Assembly (NCBI RefSeq): GCF_017921835.1
Contig: NZ_JAGEMN010000002.1
Span: 62,001 to 126,000 of the forward strand
DNA from: Sporosarcina sp. 6E9
GTDB lineage: Bacteria; Bacillota; Bacilli; Bacillales_A; Planococcaceae
Length of the DNA stretch: 64,000 bases
Reading direction: 5' to 3'
Shown in pieces: positions 21,209 through 29,758 of the stretch. The stretch's first letter is position 1, and each line of letters starts with the position of its first letter. The translations under genes and the position numbers were made by a program. The notes below the pieces were generated by a model. That model did no database searches. It saw only the letters and a list, made by a program, of their open reading frames with translations, and was not told where the DNA came from.

Positions 21209-21770
21209 TAGCCTGTGCCTCCTGACGAATACAAGACTTGAAAGTTTCCCTCATTCCTTTGATTAAATAAAAATAGGGACTATTATGTTTCTCAAGCGCT
21301 TTTAATAAATGATACGAACCGTCTTCCATCACAGCAAGAAGCATTCCGAAACTTTGGGGTGCTCTGTCATCACCAATCCACTCAGCCGCATAGATGAATT
21401 CACACATAAGCGGTAAAAAGTCGGATAATTCTCCTGCGGGCATATCGAGTCCGAACATTTCATAAAGAACCTTCAACTTTGCAAGCATTTGTCCTCGGTC
21501 TTTCGCATCTTCATATTTTACATAGGTCATGAACAGTGTCGTTTCCTTCTGGAAATCAAATGTGTATGTATACATTTCCTGAATCTCATCGAAACTGAAC
21601 TCATGCATTAAATCCCAATACTTCCTTACATCCTTATATGCCGGATGGGAAGAGTCAATTGACTCTTCCAAAACCGACGGATGATAAGTTGATTTATCGG
21701 GGTACGTAAGTTGATTTGCGAAGAAGCCGAATGCTTGTTTTTCTTCATACAGCTTCTCTAGATCAATCAC
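21201..21770 (-). CDS. narJ: Nitrate reductase assembly chaperone NarJ
   Basis: NarJ is the TorD/DmsD-type chaperone that holds NarG while the molybdenum cofactor is inserted. The protein of 189 residues contains the LTYPDK.TYHP start region, DLWHEFSFDEIQEMY-like signature, LKVLYEMFGLDMPAGELSDFLPL and YFYLIKGMRETFK tail. GTG at 21770 is chosen, as GGGGGGA precedes it and it overlaps the narH stop by 8 bp. An upstream ATG in frame has no ribosome site. Confidence 0.92.
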   Translation of the reverse strand: MIDLEKLYEEKQAFGFFANQLTYPDKSTYHPSVLEESIDSSHPAYKDVRKYWDLMHEFSFDEIQEMYTYTFDFQKETTLFMTYVKYEDAKDRGQMLAKLKVLYEMFGLDMPAGELSDFLPLMCEFIYAAEWIGDDRAPQSFGMLLAVMEDGSYHLLKALEKHNSPYFYLIKGMRETFKSCIRQEAQANE

Positions 21771-23370
21771 GCCAAATCCCCCCGTAGAAGTTCTCTTCAT
21801 ATATTTGTTTGCCTGTTTTTGCTGGCTCTACCGGCCCGCATCCATCACAACTACCGTCTTCAATACTAATTGGCGCAGCATAACTGTATGGACTTTGCGT
21901 TTTACCCATACTATAATCGCCCATTTCTTCATACCCCGTCGTACCTTGTGAACGGTAGGCATTCATATGGCCTTCTTTATGGGATGTCGGGATGACGAAA
22001 CGATCTTCGTATTTCGCAATTGCAAGCAAACGATACATCTGTTTCGTCTGGTGCGCCGATAAACCAACGCGATCAAGACGCGATTCATCAAAGTCTTTCC
22101 CTGATGAAACGGCTCTCATATAAGACCGCATCATGGCCATTTTTTGCAATGCTTTCTTCACAGTTTCGGTATCTCCTGCCGTCAGCATATTGGCCAAGTA
22201 TTGAATTGGTATCCGCATTTCCTCAATAGCCGGGAATATCATGTCTGGATTTTTTATCGAGTCTCTTCCTTCAAAGTAATTCATAATTGGACTTAGCGGC
22301 GGAACATACCAAACCATTGGAAGCGTACGGTATTCTGGGTGTAACGGAAACGCAAGCTTGTACTCGATTGCCAGTTTGTAAACAGGCGAATTTTGTGCCG
22401 CTTCAATCCACTCTTCCGATATCCCATCTTTTCTCGCTTGTTCGATCACTTCAGGATCACTTGGATCAAGGAATAAATCACATTGCGCTTTGTATAAATC
22501 TTTTGGATCTGGCGTTGACGCCGCTTCTAGCACACGATCCGCATCATATAAAAGGACGCCCAGATAACGAATTCGTCCTGTACATGTCTCGGAACAAACT
22601 GTTGGCAAACCTGATTCAATACGCGGGAAACAGAATGTGCACTTTTCCGCTTTGTTCGTTTTCCAGTTAAAGTATACTTTTTTGTACGGGCAACCGGTCA
22701 TGCAATAACGCCACCCCCGGCACGCTTCCTGGTCAACAAGGACAATGCCGTCTTCCTCACGTTTGTACATCGCACCCGATGGACATGATGCAACACAGCT
22801 CGGATTGAGGCAGTGTTCGCACAGTCTTGGCAAATACATCATAAATGCTTGTTCAAAGTTGAACTTGATTTCTTCTTCGATTTTTTCGATATTCGGATCT
22901 TTCGGACCTGTGATATGTGCACCGGCAAGTTGGTCTTCCCAGTTTGGACCCCATTCCAAATCCATATATTCGCCCGTGACGACAGACTTTGCACGCGCTA
23001 CAGGTGTATGCTCGCTATCGCCTGCCATTGTGAGTTTCTCATAATCGTATGTCCAAGGTTCATAGTAGTCCTTCATTTCAGGCATATCCGGGTTGTAAAA
23101 GATCTTCCCCAGGGCTATTTTGGACAATTTCGAACCCGATTTCAATTCGAGTTTCCCTTTTTTATTGACTTGCCAACCACCTTTGTAAAGTTCTTGATCT
23201 TCCCATCGCTTCGGATAGCCAATACCCGGCTTCGTTTCGACGTTGTTGAACCACATGTATTCCGCGCCTTCACGGTTCGTCCATGTCGTTTTACATGTGA
23301 CGCTGCATGTGTGACATCCAATACATTTGTCTAGATTCATGACCATTGCTACTTGCGCTTTAATTTTCAA
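21763..23370 (-). CDS. narH: Respiratory nitrate reductase beta subunit NarH
   Basis: NarH is the electron-transfer subunit with three [4Fe-4S] and one [3Fe-4S] cluster. The four cysteine groups are visible: CIGCHTCSVTC near residue 16, CEHCLNPSCVASC near 183, CRGWRYCMTGC near 216 (Trp in place of a Cys, the known [3Fe-4S] mark) and CTFC...CSETC near 243-265. At 535 residues it is slightly longer than the Escherichia coli protein. It overlaps narG by 11 bp. Confidence 0.97.
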   Translation of the reverse strand: MKIKAQVAMVMNLDKCIGCHTCSVTCKTTWTNREGAEYMWFNNVETKPGIGYPKRWEDQELYKGGWQVNKKGKLELKSGSKLSKIALGKIFYNPDMPEMKDYYEPWTYDYEKLTMAGDSEHTPVARAKSVVTGEYMDLEWGPNWEDQLAGAHITGPKDPNIEKIEEEIKFNFEQAFMMYLPRLCEHCLNPSCVASCPSGAMYKREEDGIVLVDQEACRGWRYCMTGCPYKKVYFNWKTNKAEKCTFCFPRIESGLPTVCSETCTGRIRYLGVLLYDADRVLEAASTPDPKDLYKAQCDLFLDPSDPEVIEQARKDGISEEWIEAAQNSPVYKLAIEYKLAFPLHPEYRTLPMVWYVPPLSPIMNYFEGRDSIKNPDMIFPAIEEMRIPIQYLANMLTAGDTETVKKALQKMAMMRSYMRAVSSGKDFDESRLDRVGLSAHQTKQMYRLLAIAKYEDRFVIPTSHKEGHMNAYRSQGTTGYEEMGDYSMGKTQSPYSYAAPISIEDGSCDGCGPVEPAKTGKQIYEENFYGGIWRD

Positions 23371-26300
23371 GCCAGTTTACCTCCTTCATCTTGCGAACTG
23401 CAACGTAAACATCTCGCTGATTTCCGATTGGTCCATAATAGTTGAATCCATAACTAAGTTGCGCATATCCACCGACCATTTGTGTCGGTTTCATGTGAAT
23501 CCGGGTTGGTGCGTTATGACTTCCGCCTCGTTCGTCTGTAATTTCTGATCCAGGAACTTGAATATGTTTATCTTGCGCGTGATACATAAACATTGTTCCT
23601 TTCGGCATTCTGTGACTGACAACGGCACGCGCTGTGACAACACCGTTTCGGTTGTATACTTCAAGCCATTGGTTGTCATCAATATCATGTTCAGCTGCAT
23701 CTACATCTGAAATCCAAACTGTTGGCCCACCGCGAAATAATGTGAGCATATGCTGGTTATCTTGATACGTTGAGTGGATGTTCCACTTTCCGTGCGGCGT
23801 TAAATACCTCAATACGAGCGAGTCCTGTCCACCGATAATTTGCTTGTCGCGTGGTCCAAATACCATTGGTGGAAGCGTCGGCTTGTAAACTGGTAACGCT
23901 TCTCCGAAATCTAGGAATAACTCGTGGTCGATATAGAAATGTTGTCGACCTGTCAACGTTCTGAACGGAACAAGCCGTTCGATATTCGTTGTAAATGGTG
24001 AATAACGACGGCCGAGTTTATTCGACCCTGAAAATACTGGCGTTGGAATTACTTCACGCGGCTGTGCGGTTATACTCGCGAACGTAAATCGTTCAGCAGC
24101 TCGGTCAGCAGAGATATCCATTAACTCGACGCCTGTATCTTCTTCAGCTGCAGTAAATGCTTTTTGTGAAACCCGACCATTCGTAGCAGATGATAATGTC
24201 AGCATCGCTTCGGCCGCATGTTTTGCAGTGTGAAGCTTCGGTAAGCCGTTTTTAATGGACTCGTCGAAATAAGTCCCGTTAATACCTTTCATTTGTTCAT
24301 ATTCATCTGCAACAGAGAAACTTACACCATGCGCGCCGACTTTACCTGTTGAAAGTAAAGGCCCAAGCGTGACATATTTATCATAAATTTTCGTGTAATC
24401 ACGTTCGACAATCGTCATTGCTGGCATTGTTTTACCTGGAATCGCTTCGACCTCGCCCTTTTTCCAGTCTTTCACTTCGCCGTACGGTTGTGCAATTTCT
24501 TGTATCGAGTCATGCGCAAGTGGCGTTGTGACTAAGTCTTTGTAAACACCTGGCAGATGTACTTTTGCCATTTCTGAGAAAGTTTCTGCTAGTGATCTGT
24601 AAATATCCCAGTCAGATCTCGACTCCCATAATGGATCTACCGCCGGATTGAATGGATGGACGAATGGGTGCATATCGGTTGATGATAGGTCGTGTTTTTC
24701 ATACCAAGTTGCCGCCGGTAGAACAACGTCGGCATACATCGGTGTTGCCGTCATTCGGAAATCAAGCGCAACAAGTAAATCCAATTTCCCTTCTACTTCA
24801 TCTCGCCATGCCATTTCTTCCGGTTTCAATTCATCATTCACCGTCGCAAGCAGGCCGTCTGAAGCGCCGAATAAATGCTTCATGAAATACTCTTGCCCTT
24901 TCGCAGAACTCGAAACTAAGTTCGAACGCCAGACGAACAGGGAGCGCGGGAAGTTTTCAGGTGCACCTGGGTCTTCTACCGCAAATTCTGTTTCACCGGA
25001 TTTTAGTTGCTCCAATGTATGCGCGACGATTTCTTCAGTTGTTGTCTTCCCATCTTTCGCTGCTTCTTCGGCGAATACAAGACTGTTTTTATTAAATTGA
25101 GGATAGGATGGTAACCAACCGAGTCGTGCGGCTAAAACGTTATAATCCGCCGGATGTTCATAACGCGGTTTGCCCTCCGTCGGCGACATTAAAAGATCTG
25201 CCCCCATTTCCTCGTATTTCCATTGATCAGTTGCGAAATAGAAATAAGACGTCGCGTTTTGGAGTCGAGGTGGCGCTTGCCAATCACGAGCAAATGCAAT
25301 CGTGCTCCAGCCTTCAATCGGACGACATTTTTCTTGGCCGACATAATGCGCCCAACCGCCGCCGTTTACGCCTTGAGATGCGGTCAATGTCACCAGATTT
25401 AAAATAGCCCGGTAAATGGTATCACTATTAAACCAATGGTTAATCCCTGCACCCATGATAATCATAGATCGCCCGCCAGTATCTAGCGCATTTTGCGCGA
25501 ACTCACGTGCGATTTGCGTAACAAGTTCAGGTTTCACATTCGTGATTTTTTCTTGCCATGCAGGCGTATAGAATGACGTTGCATCATCGTAGCCTGATGC
25601 TTCAAGTTTGCTTCCAATGCGATTCACACCATATTGACTTAACATTAAATCGTGAACAGTTGTCACGAGACGTTCTGTACCGTCAGCCATCAATACTTTT
25701 TTCGTCGGGATTGGGCGTTTGAATGTTCCATTCGCAACATTATCAAAGAATGGAAATACAATTTCCTCCCAGTCTGCCCCGTGTTCAGCAATTGACAAGG
25801 CTGGTTCAACGCGTGTTCCGTCTTCATTGTCAAGAATCAGATTCCATTTCGCGTCTTCTTCCCAACGTTGCCCCATCGTTCCGTTCGGTACAATGATTTC
25901 ATTCGTCGTTTCGTCGTAAATGACCGGTTTCCATTCTGCATGTTCCGAATCACTTCCAAGATCACTTGCGCGTAGAAAACGACCGGCCTTATAAGAATCT
26001 TCATATCTATCTAATGTGATTAAGAATGGCATATCCGTATATTGCTTCGCATAATTAAGGAACATTGGCTCTTGTCGTTTTTGATAAAATTCATCCAAAA
26101 TAACATGCGTCATTGCTTGCGCAATTGCGGCATCTGAGCCTGGATCTGCTGCAATCCAGTCATCTGCGTGAACAACACTTTCCGCATAGTCCGGTGCGAC
26201 AGAAACAACTTTCGTTCCTTTATAGCGGACTTCAGTTAGGAAATGAGCATCCGGCGTTCTGGTTAGTGGTACGTTTGAACCCCACATAATGATATAACCG

Positions 26301-27046
26301 GAGTTGTACCAGTCACTTGATTCTGGAACATCCGTCTGTTCACCCCAAATTTGCGGCGATGACGGCGGTAAATCTGCATACCAGTCATAGAAGCTGAGCA
26401 TTTCTCCACCGAGTAATGATAGAAACCTTGCCCCTGACGCGTAACTAACCATTGACATCGCAGGAATCGGTGTGAAACCAGCAATTCGATCTGGTCCATA
26501 CTTTTGAATTGTGTAGATGAGTTGTGCAGATATCAGCATCGTTGCATCACGCCAATTAACGCGAACATGACCGCCTTTACCGCGCGCTTTTTTATATTCA
26601 ACTGCTTTTTCTGGATCTTCGACGATGCTTGCCCATGCTTTTATAGGATCTTTTAATTCTGATAAAGCTTGGCCCCACATACGCCATAGTTTTCCTCGTA
26701 TGTATGGATACTTCACTCTAAGCGGACTGTATTCGTACCATGAAAAGGATGCGCCACGAGGACAGCCACGCGGTTCGAATTCCGGCATATCGGGTCCGCA
26801 TGAAGGGTAGTCGATTTGCTGATTCTCCCATGTAATAATCCCGTTTTTCACGAAAACCTTCCAGCTACAAGACCCTGTACAGTTAACGCCGTGTGTTGTT
26901 CGTACTACTTTGTCATGAGACCAACGTTGACGGTACATGTTTTCCCAGTCACGACTTTTTTCTTCCAGGACAGACCAGTTTCCAGAGAACCGTTCAATCG
27001 GCTTAAAATACTTCAATCCGAAACTTTTCTTTTTCTGTTTTTGCAT
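23360..27046 (-). CDS. narG: Respiratory nitrate reductase alpha subunit NarG
   Basis: NarG is the cytoplasm-facing catalytic subunit, reducing nitrate to nitrite at a bis-molybdopterin-guanine-dinucleotide site. The 1228 residues start with the FS0 cluster motif HGVNCTGSCSW near residue 52 and CP..G segment near 93. The molybdenum-ligand region SDWYNSGYIIMWGSN is near 243 and the C-terminal cofactor domain (GSHNAPTRIHMKP) is intact. It starts with ATG behind AAAGGAG and is the first gene of narGHJI. The MobA/MobB/MoeA genes nearby supply its cofactor. Confidence 0.98.
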   Translation of the reverse strand: MQKQKKKSFGLKYFKPIERFSGNWSVLEEKSRDWENMYRQRWSHDKVVRTTHGVNCTGSCSWKVFVKNGIITWENQQIDYPSCGPDMPEFEPRGCPRGASFSWYEYSPLRVKYPYIRGKLWRMWGQALSELKDPIKAWASIVEDPEKAVEYKKARGKGGHVRVNWRDATMLISAQLIYTIQKYGPDRIAGFTPIPAMSMVSYASGARFLSLLGGEMLSFYDWYADLPPSSPQIWGEQTDVPESSDWYNSGYIIMWGSNVPLTRTPDAHFLTEVRYKGTKVVSVAPDYAESVVHADDWIAADPGSDAAIAQAMTHVILDEFYQKRQEPMFLNYAKQYTDMPFLITLDRYEDSYKAGRFLRASDLGSDSEHAEWKPVIYDETTNEIIVPNGTMGQRWEEDAKWNLILDNEDGTRVEPALSIAEHGADWEEIVFPFFDNVANGTFKRPIPTKKVLMADGTERLVTTVHDLMLSQYGVNRIGSKLEASGYDDATSFYTPAWQEKITNVKPELVTQIAREFAQNALDTGGRSMIIMGAGINHWFNSDTIYRAILNLVTLTASQGVNGGGWAHYVGQEKCRPIEGWSTIAFARDWQAPPRLQNATSYFYFATDQWKYEEMGADLLMSPTEGKPRYEHPADYNVLAARLGWLPSYPQFNKNSLVFAEEAAKDGKTTTEEIVAHTLEQLKSGETEFAVEDPGAPENFPRSLFVWRSNLVSSSAKGQEYFMKHLFGASDGLLATVNDELKPEEMAWRDEVEGKLDLLVALDFRMTATPMYADVVLPAATWYEKHDLSSTDMHPFVHPFNPAVDPLWESRSDWDIYRSLAETFSEMAKVHLPGVYKDLVTTPLAHDSIQEIAQPYGEVKDWKKGEVEAIPGKTMPAMTIVERDYTKIYDKYVTLGPLLSTGKVGAHGVSFSVADEYEQMKGINGTYFDESIKNGLPKLHTAKHAAEAMLTLSSATNGRVSQKAFTAAEEDTGVELMDISADRAAERFTFASITAQPREVIPTPVFSGSNKLGRRYSPFTTNIERLVPFRTLTGRQHFYIDHELFLDFGEALPVYKPTLPPMVFGPRDKQIIGGQDSLVLRYLTPHGKWNIHSTYQDNQHMLTLFRGGPTVWISDVDAAEHDIDDNQWLEVYNRNGVVTARAVVSHRMPKGTMFMYHAQDKHIQVPGSEITDERGGSHNAPTRIHMKPTQMVGGYAQLSYGFNYYGPIGNQRDVYVAVRKMKEVNWLEN

Positions 27047-27115
27047 CGAACTAACAACTCCTTTTTGAATGACTACTCTATGACAGGAACATTCAGCCCA
27101 TTCATCTACTCTTCA

Positions 27116-27179
27116 TTATAAATAGGTAATCGTGCATCTTCCTATTAGGGTTTGTCCTATTTCTTATAGGGAATACCCT
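27116..27179 (-). promoter_or_regulatory. narG promoter region with NreC-box-like repeats
   Basis: On the minus strand a TATAAT -10 is at 27116-27121. Upstream of it are CCTATTAGGG (27141-27150) and TAGGGAATACCCT (27167-27179), both dyad-symmetric and related to those before narK and ric. They lie about 35-70 bp before the inferred start, the usual place for an activating NarL-type regulator. Confidence 0.68.
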
Positions 27180-27217
27180 CAACCTGAAAGAATATACAGT
27201 TTATATAGAAATAAATT

Positions 27218-27260
27218 AAAATTGCCTATCCACTCGTACAGTAGATAGGCAATTTTAATT
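27218..27260 (-). terminator. Terminator after ric
   Basis: AAAATTGCCTATC and GATAGGCAATTTT form a 13-bp stem with a 13-base loop. A-rich and T-rich flanks allow function in both directions; on the minus strand it closes the ric transcript. Confidence 0.88.
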
Positions 27261-27263
27261 CAT

Positions 27264-27965
27264 TTATAATTCAGCTCGAACTCGTTCAAATAAGATATTA
27301 TTTTCAAGATGTACATGGTCGAACGTCTCTTTTTCTAATTTCTCCAAGCGTGCATAAACGAGACGATATGTGCCGCAAGCACCTTCTGGCGGCGTGAAGT
27401 CATTCGTGATTTCCCTCAGTTCGCGCAACAACTTTCCGGCATTTTCATGTTCTTCTTCGAGTTCGAAAACATGCGGTTTCAACTTTTCTTTCAATCTGTC
27501 TGTCGGTTTGTCTAGAAATTCTATCATAAGCGGAAATACAATTCGGTCTTCATCTTCCGTATGATCCAGCAGTTCAATTCGCAACTCTTTAAATAAATCC
27601 TGCAACCTTCGCAGATGTGGGTGATTTTCTCCGTGTACACGGGAAACTCTTGTTATATAGGGTGCTAATGAAGGCAATTCTTGACGTAAGTTTTGATGAT
27701 AGTTTTCTTGGATGTAGGCGATCAATGTTTTGTTTCCAAAACTAGACGGATGCGTGTTACCACGATTATCCTGTGTCTTTTTCACAGTAGTAATCTCTTC
27801 AAAGACGACATCGGGTTGAATTCCTTTTTCCAAAGCTGCTTCTAGTAACGACACTTTTCCACCACAACAATAGTCAATCCGGTGTTTCCTGAAAACATCT
27901 GCAGACCATGGAACCGCAGTAACAATATCAGCTACATTCATTTCCATTGAAATTGTTCCCATCAT
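27264..27965 (-). CDS. ric: Iron-sulfur cluster repair di-iron protein Ric (ScdA/YtfE)
   Basis: This protein repairs iron-sulfur centres damaged by nitric oxide or oxidants. The 233 residues have an N-terminal ScdA domain with the DYCCGGK cysteine pair near residue 33, and a C-terminal hemerythrin domain with HHE-type ligands (HLRRLQDLF, HTEDEDRIVFPLM, EEEHENAGKLL, HVHLENNILF). The ATG at 27965 follows AGAGGAGGAATTA. It sits upstream of narG and shares the NreC-like motif, consistent with protection during nitrite and nitric oxide formation. Confidence 0.92.
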   Translation of the reverse strand: MMGTISMEMNVADIVTAVPWSADVFRKHRIDYCCGGKVSLLEAALEKGIQPDVVFEEITTVKKTQDNRGNTHPSSFGNKTLIAYIQENYHQNLRQELPSLAPYITRVSRVHGENHPHLRRLQDLFKELRIELLDHTEDEDRIVFPLMIEFLDKPTDRLKEKLKPHVFELEEEHENAGKLLRELREITNDFTPPEGACGTYRLVYARLEKLEKETFDHVHLENNILFERVRAEL

Positions 27966-28021
27966 TAATTCCTCCTCTATTGTATGCATATCATTTCGTT
28001 AAATTTATAGGCGGGCTCTAC

Positions 28022-28082
28022 CCCATTAGGGAATCTACCCAATAAACGTAAAACATGGTCTACCGAGAAGTACCCTTTAGGA
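28022..28082 (-). promoter_or_regulatory. NreC-box-like repeats in the ric leader
   Basis: CCCATTAGGG (28022-28031), a further TACCC half-site at 28036-28040 and ACCCTTTAGGA (28072-28082) resemble the dyads before narG and narK. They lie between the Fnr-type promoter and the ric start codon, so either a second promoter exists here or they act from downstream. Confidence 0.5.
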
Positions 28083-28098
28083 TTAACCCGTTGTCTAT

Positions 28099-28141
28099 AT
28101 AATAGAAGAGATTATTATGACTGGATATGATATAAATCACA
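28099..28141 (-). promoter_or_regulatory. Fnr-type box and -10 of ric
   Basis: On the minus strand TGTGA-TTTATA-TCATA (28126-28141) matches the Crp/Fnr palindrome TGTGA-N6-TCACA in 9 of 10 positions. A TATTAT -10 is at 28099-28104, which puts the box centre about 41-42 bp before the start, the standard activating position. Confidence 0.7.
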
Positions 28142-28160
28142 ATTTCGAGGATTTAATGAA

Positions 28161-28196
28161 TAAAAAAACTACGCACCAGCGTGGCGATGCGTAGTT
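28161..28196 (-). terminator. Terminator after nrdF
   Basis: AACTACGC and GCGTAGTT form an 8-bp stem. On the minus strand it is followed by TTTTTTTATTC. It lies about 105 bp beyond the nrdF stop; nothing else is seen in the stretch between. Confidence 0.82.
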
Positions 28197-28301
28197 ATAT
28201 CCTTATGTTTAAATTATTGCAATACCTGCGATTGAAGTCCGCGCAATTGAGTTCGAAGTCCTCTCCCTCTCCCGTTCCAGCGGTGTGAAAACAATCAAAA
28301 C

Positions 28302-29339
28302 CTATAAATCATCAAACCCATTCAAATCACTCGTTTTGACATATTGCCTAGAGGCTTGTTCGAAGAAATCTGTTTTCGTATCATCGAAACTATCCACGTA
28401 GGCTTTAATCCATCTCATAGGATTGTTGGTGAACTCTGGATAGATTTCATCGAGTCCGAGCATCCGCAGCATTTTATTGGCCCGGTATTTAATGTAGCCT
28501 TCCATTTCTTCAAGATCGATGCCGTCAATATCTGCCAACACATACTGGCTCCACGCGACTTCTTGTTCGACGGAGTGGCGGAATTGATCGTAAATCCATT
28601 CTGTGAACTCATCTGTATTGTATTCTGGATTTTCTGCTAAGGCTGCGCGGAATATGTCGCTAATTGCTTTTCCGTGCTGTAACTCATCGCGGTTAATATA
28701 CGACACCATTGTCGATGTTCCGACCATCTTCTGGTTGCGCGCCAAATTGTAGAAGAACGCGAAACCGCTGTAAAAAAATAGCCCTTCCAGTAAAGTCGTA
28801 TAGACCATTGCTTTTAACGCAGAATCAATCGTCGGTCTTTCTGCAAATTCATTGTACACGTTGACAATGCGTTCATTCCTGCGCATTAAAACCTCATCGG
28901 TTCGACCCATTTCGAATGAAGCGATTTGCTTATCTAACGTCGTTACAGATGAAAGCACATAGGCATAACTATGATTATGTTCGCTTTCCTGATCCGCAAT
29001 TGTCGCCATTAATGATTTGACGGAGGGATCGGTTGTAAAATGAGAAATCTTTAACGCAATATCCGTTTGCGGACCGTCCAGCGTTGCTAATAAACCAATG
29101 ATTTTCAAGAATGCGTCTTGTTCAGGTTGGGTCAGCGTTGAAAATTGCTTGACGTCTTGTGTCATATCAACTTCATTTGCTGTCCAAAACAAGGAACGTA
29201 TTTGTTGCCTTAGTTTATAAAAGTGCGGGTGTGCAAGATCATTCCAATTTAGAATTCCGCTGGCTTTTCCGCCGAAAATAGCGGTTGATTTGTTTGGGTT
29301 TGCTGGATTTAATACTTTTACTCTGTTTAGTGTGACCAT
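28302..29339 (-). CDS. nrdF: Ribonucleotide reductase class I beta subunit NrdF-like
   Basis: The radical-generating subunit of a class I ribonucleotide reductase, 345 residues. All expected metal ligands can be seen: Asp in TLDGPQ, Glu and His in QESEHNHSY, Glu in LLEGLFFYSG, and Glu and His in NRDELQHG. A Tyr follows the first His. The sequence differs noticeably from the familiar Bacillus NrdF, so subclass is uncertain, though the NrdI partner points to class Ib. ATG at 29339 is preferred (AAGGGG upstream), overlapping nrdI by 13 bp. Confidence 0.88.
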   Translation of the reverse strand: MVTLNRVKVLNPANPNKSTAIFGGKASGILNWNDLAHPHFYKLRQQIRSLFWTANEVDMTQDVKQFSTLTQPEQDAFLKIIGLLATLDGPQTDIALKISHFTTDPSVKSLMATIADQESEHNHSYAYVLSSVTTLDKQIASFEMGRTDEVLMRRNERIVNVYNEFAERPTIDSALKAMVYTTLLEGLFFYSGFAFFYNLARNQKMVGTSTMVSYINRDELQHGKAISDIFRAALAENPEYNTDEFTEWIYDQFRHSVEQEVAWSQYVLADIDGIDLEEMEGYIKYRANKMLRMLGLDEIYPEFTNNPMRWIKAYVDSFDDTKTDFFEQASRQYVKTSDLNGFDDL

Positions 29340-29758
29340 TGTTTGATAACCCCTTCCGTCCAATTAATTACATCGATTTCTTGTGTTCCTCTTGGACTTT
29401 GTTCGATTTTCAGCGGTGCATATTTCGACTCGTAAAATCGCGCTAACTTTACTGCAGCACTGCAAAATAATGCATCTCCGCCGAATTGCGTGTCGCCAGT
29501 TCCAAAAACGTAAACATTCGAAGGTTTATAGCCTACTTCCGCCACGAAATCTTTCACTTCATCAGGCGTTGCGCCTTTGTCCCATGTAAACGATCCAATA
29601 ATGAGTGCATCAAACGCACGTACGTCGGGAAGTAGCCCCGTACCGATTCTGTATTTTGTTACGTCGATATCCGATTTCAAGACAACCTCTTCAATAAGCT
29701 CCGCAACTTCCTCTGTGTTTCCGCTCCAAGTTGCATAAGCGATTAAGAATGACACCAT
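29327..29758 (-). CDS. nrdI: Flavodoxin-like NrdI
   Basis: NrdI is the flavodoxin that delivers oxidant to NrdF for assembly of its metal-radical cofactor. The 143 residues have the FMN phosphate loop YATWSGNTEE at the N-terminus and SFTWDKGATPDEV and FGTGDTQFGGDALF loops, all flavodoxin-like. It lies between nrdE and nrdF and overlaps both, an order different from the common nrdI-nrdE-nrdF. Confidence 0.85.
   Translation of the reverse strand: MVSFLIAYATWSGNTEEVAELIEEVVLKSDIDVTKYRIGTGLLPDVRAFDALIIGSFTWDKGATPDEVKDFVAEVGYKPSNVYVFGTGDTQFGGDALFCSAAVKLARFYESKYAPLKIEQSPRGTQEIDVINWTEGVIKQWSH

Noticed and set aside
21771..21800. Longer NarJ starting at 21800
   Set aside because: The extra ten residues are encoded within narH and no ribosome site precedes that ATG; GTG at 21770 has GGGGGGA upstream.
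23360..27046. Many reading frames of 60-150 codons on the plus strand across narG
   Set aside because: They are antisense shadows of a long conserved gene and have no ribosome sites.
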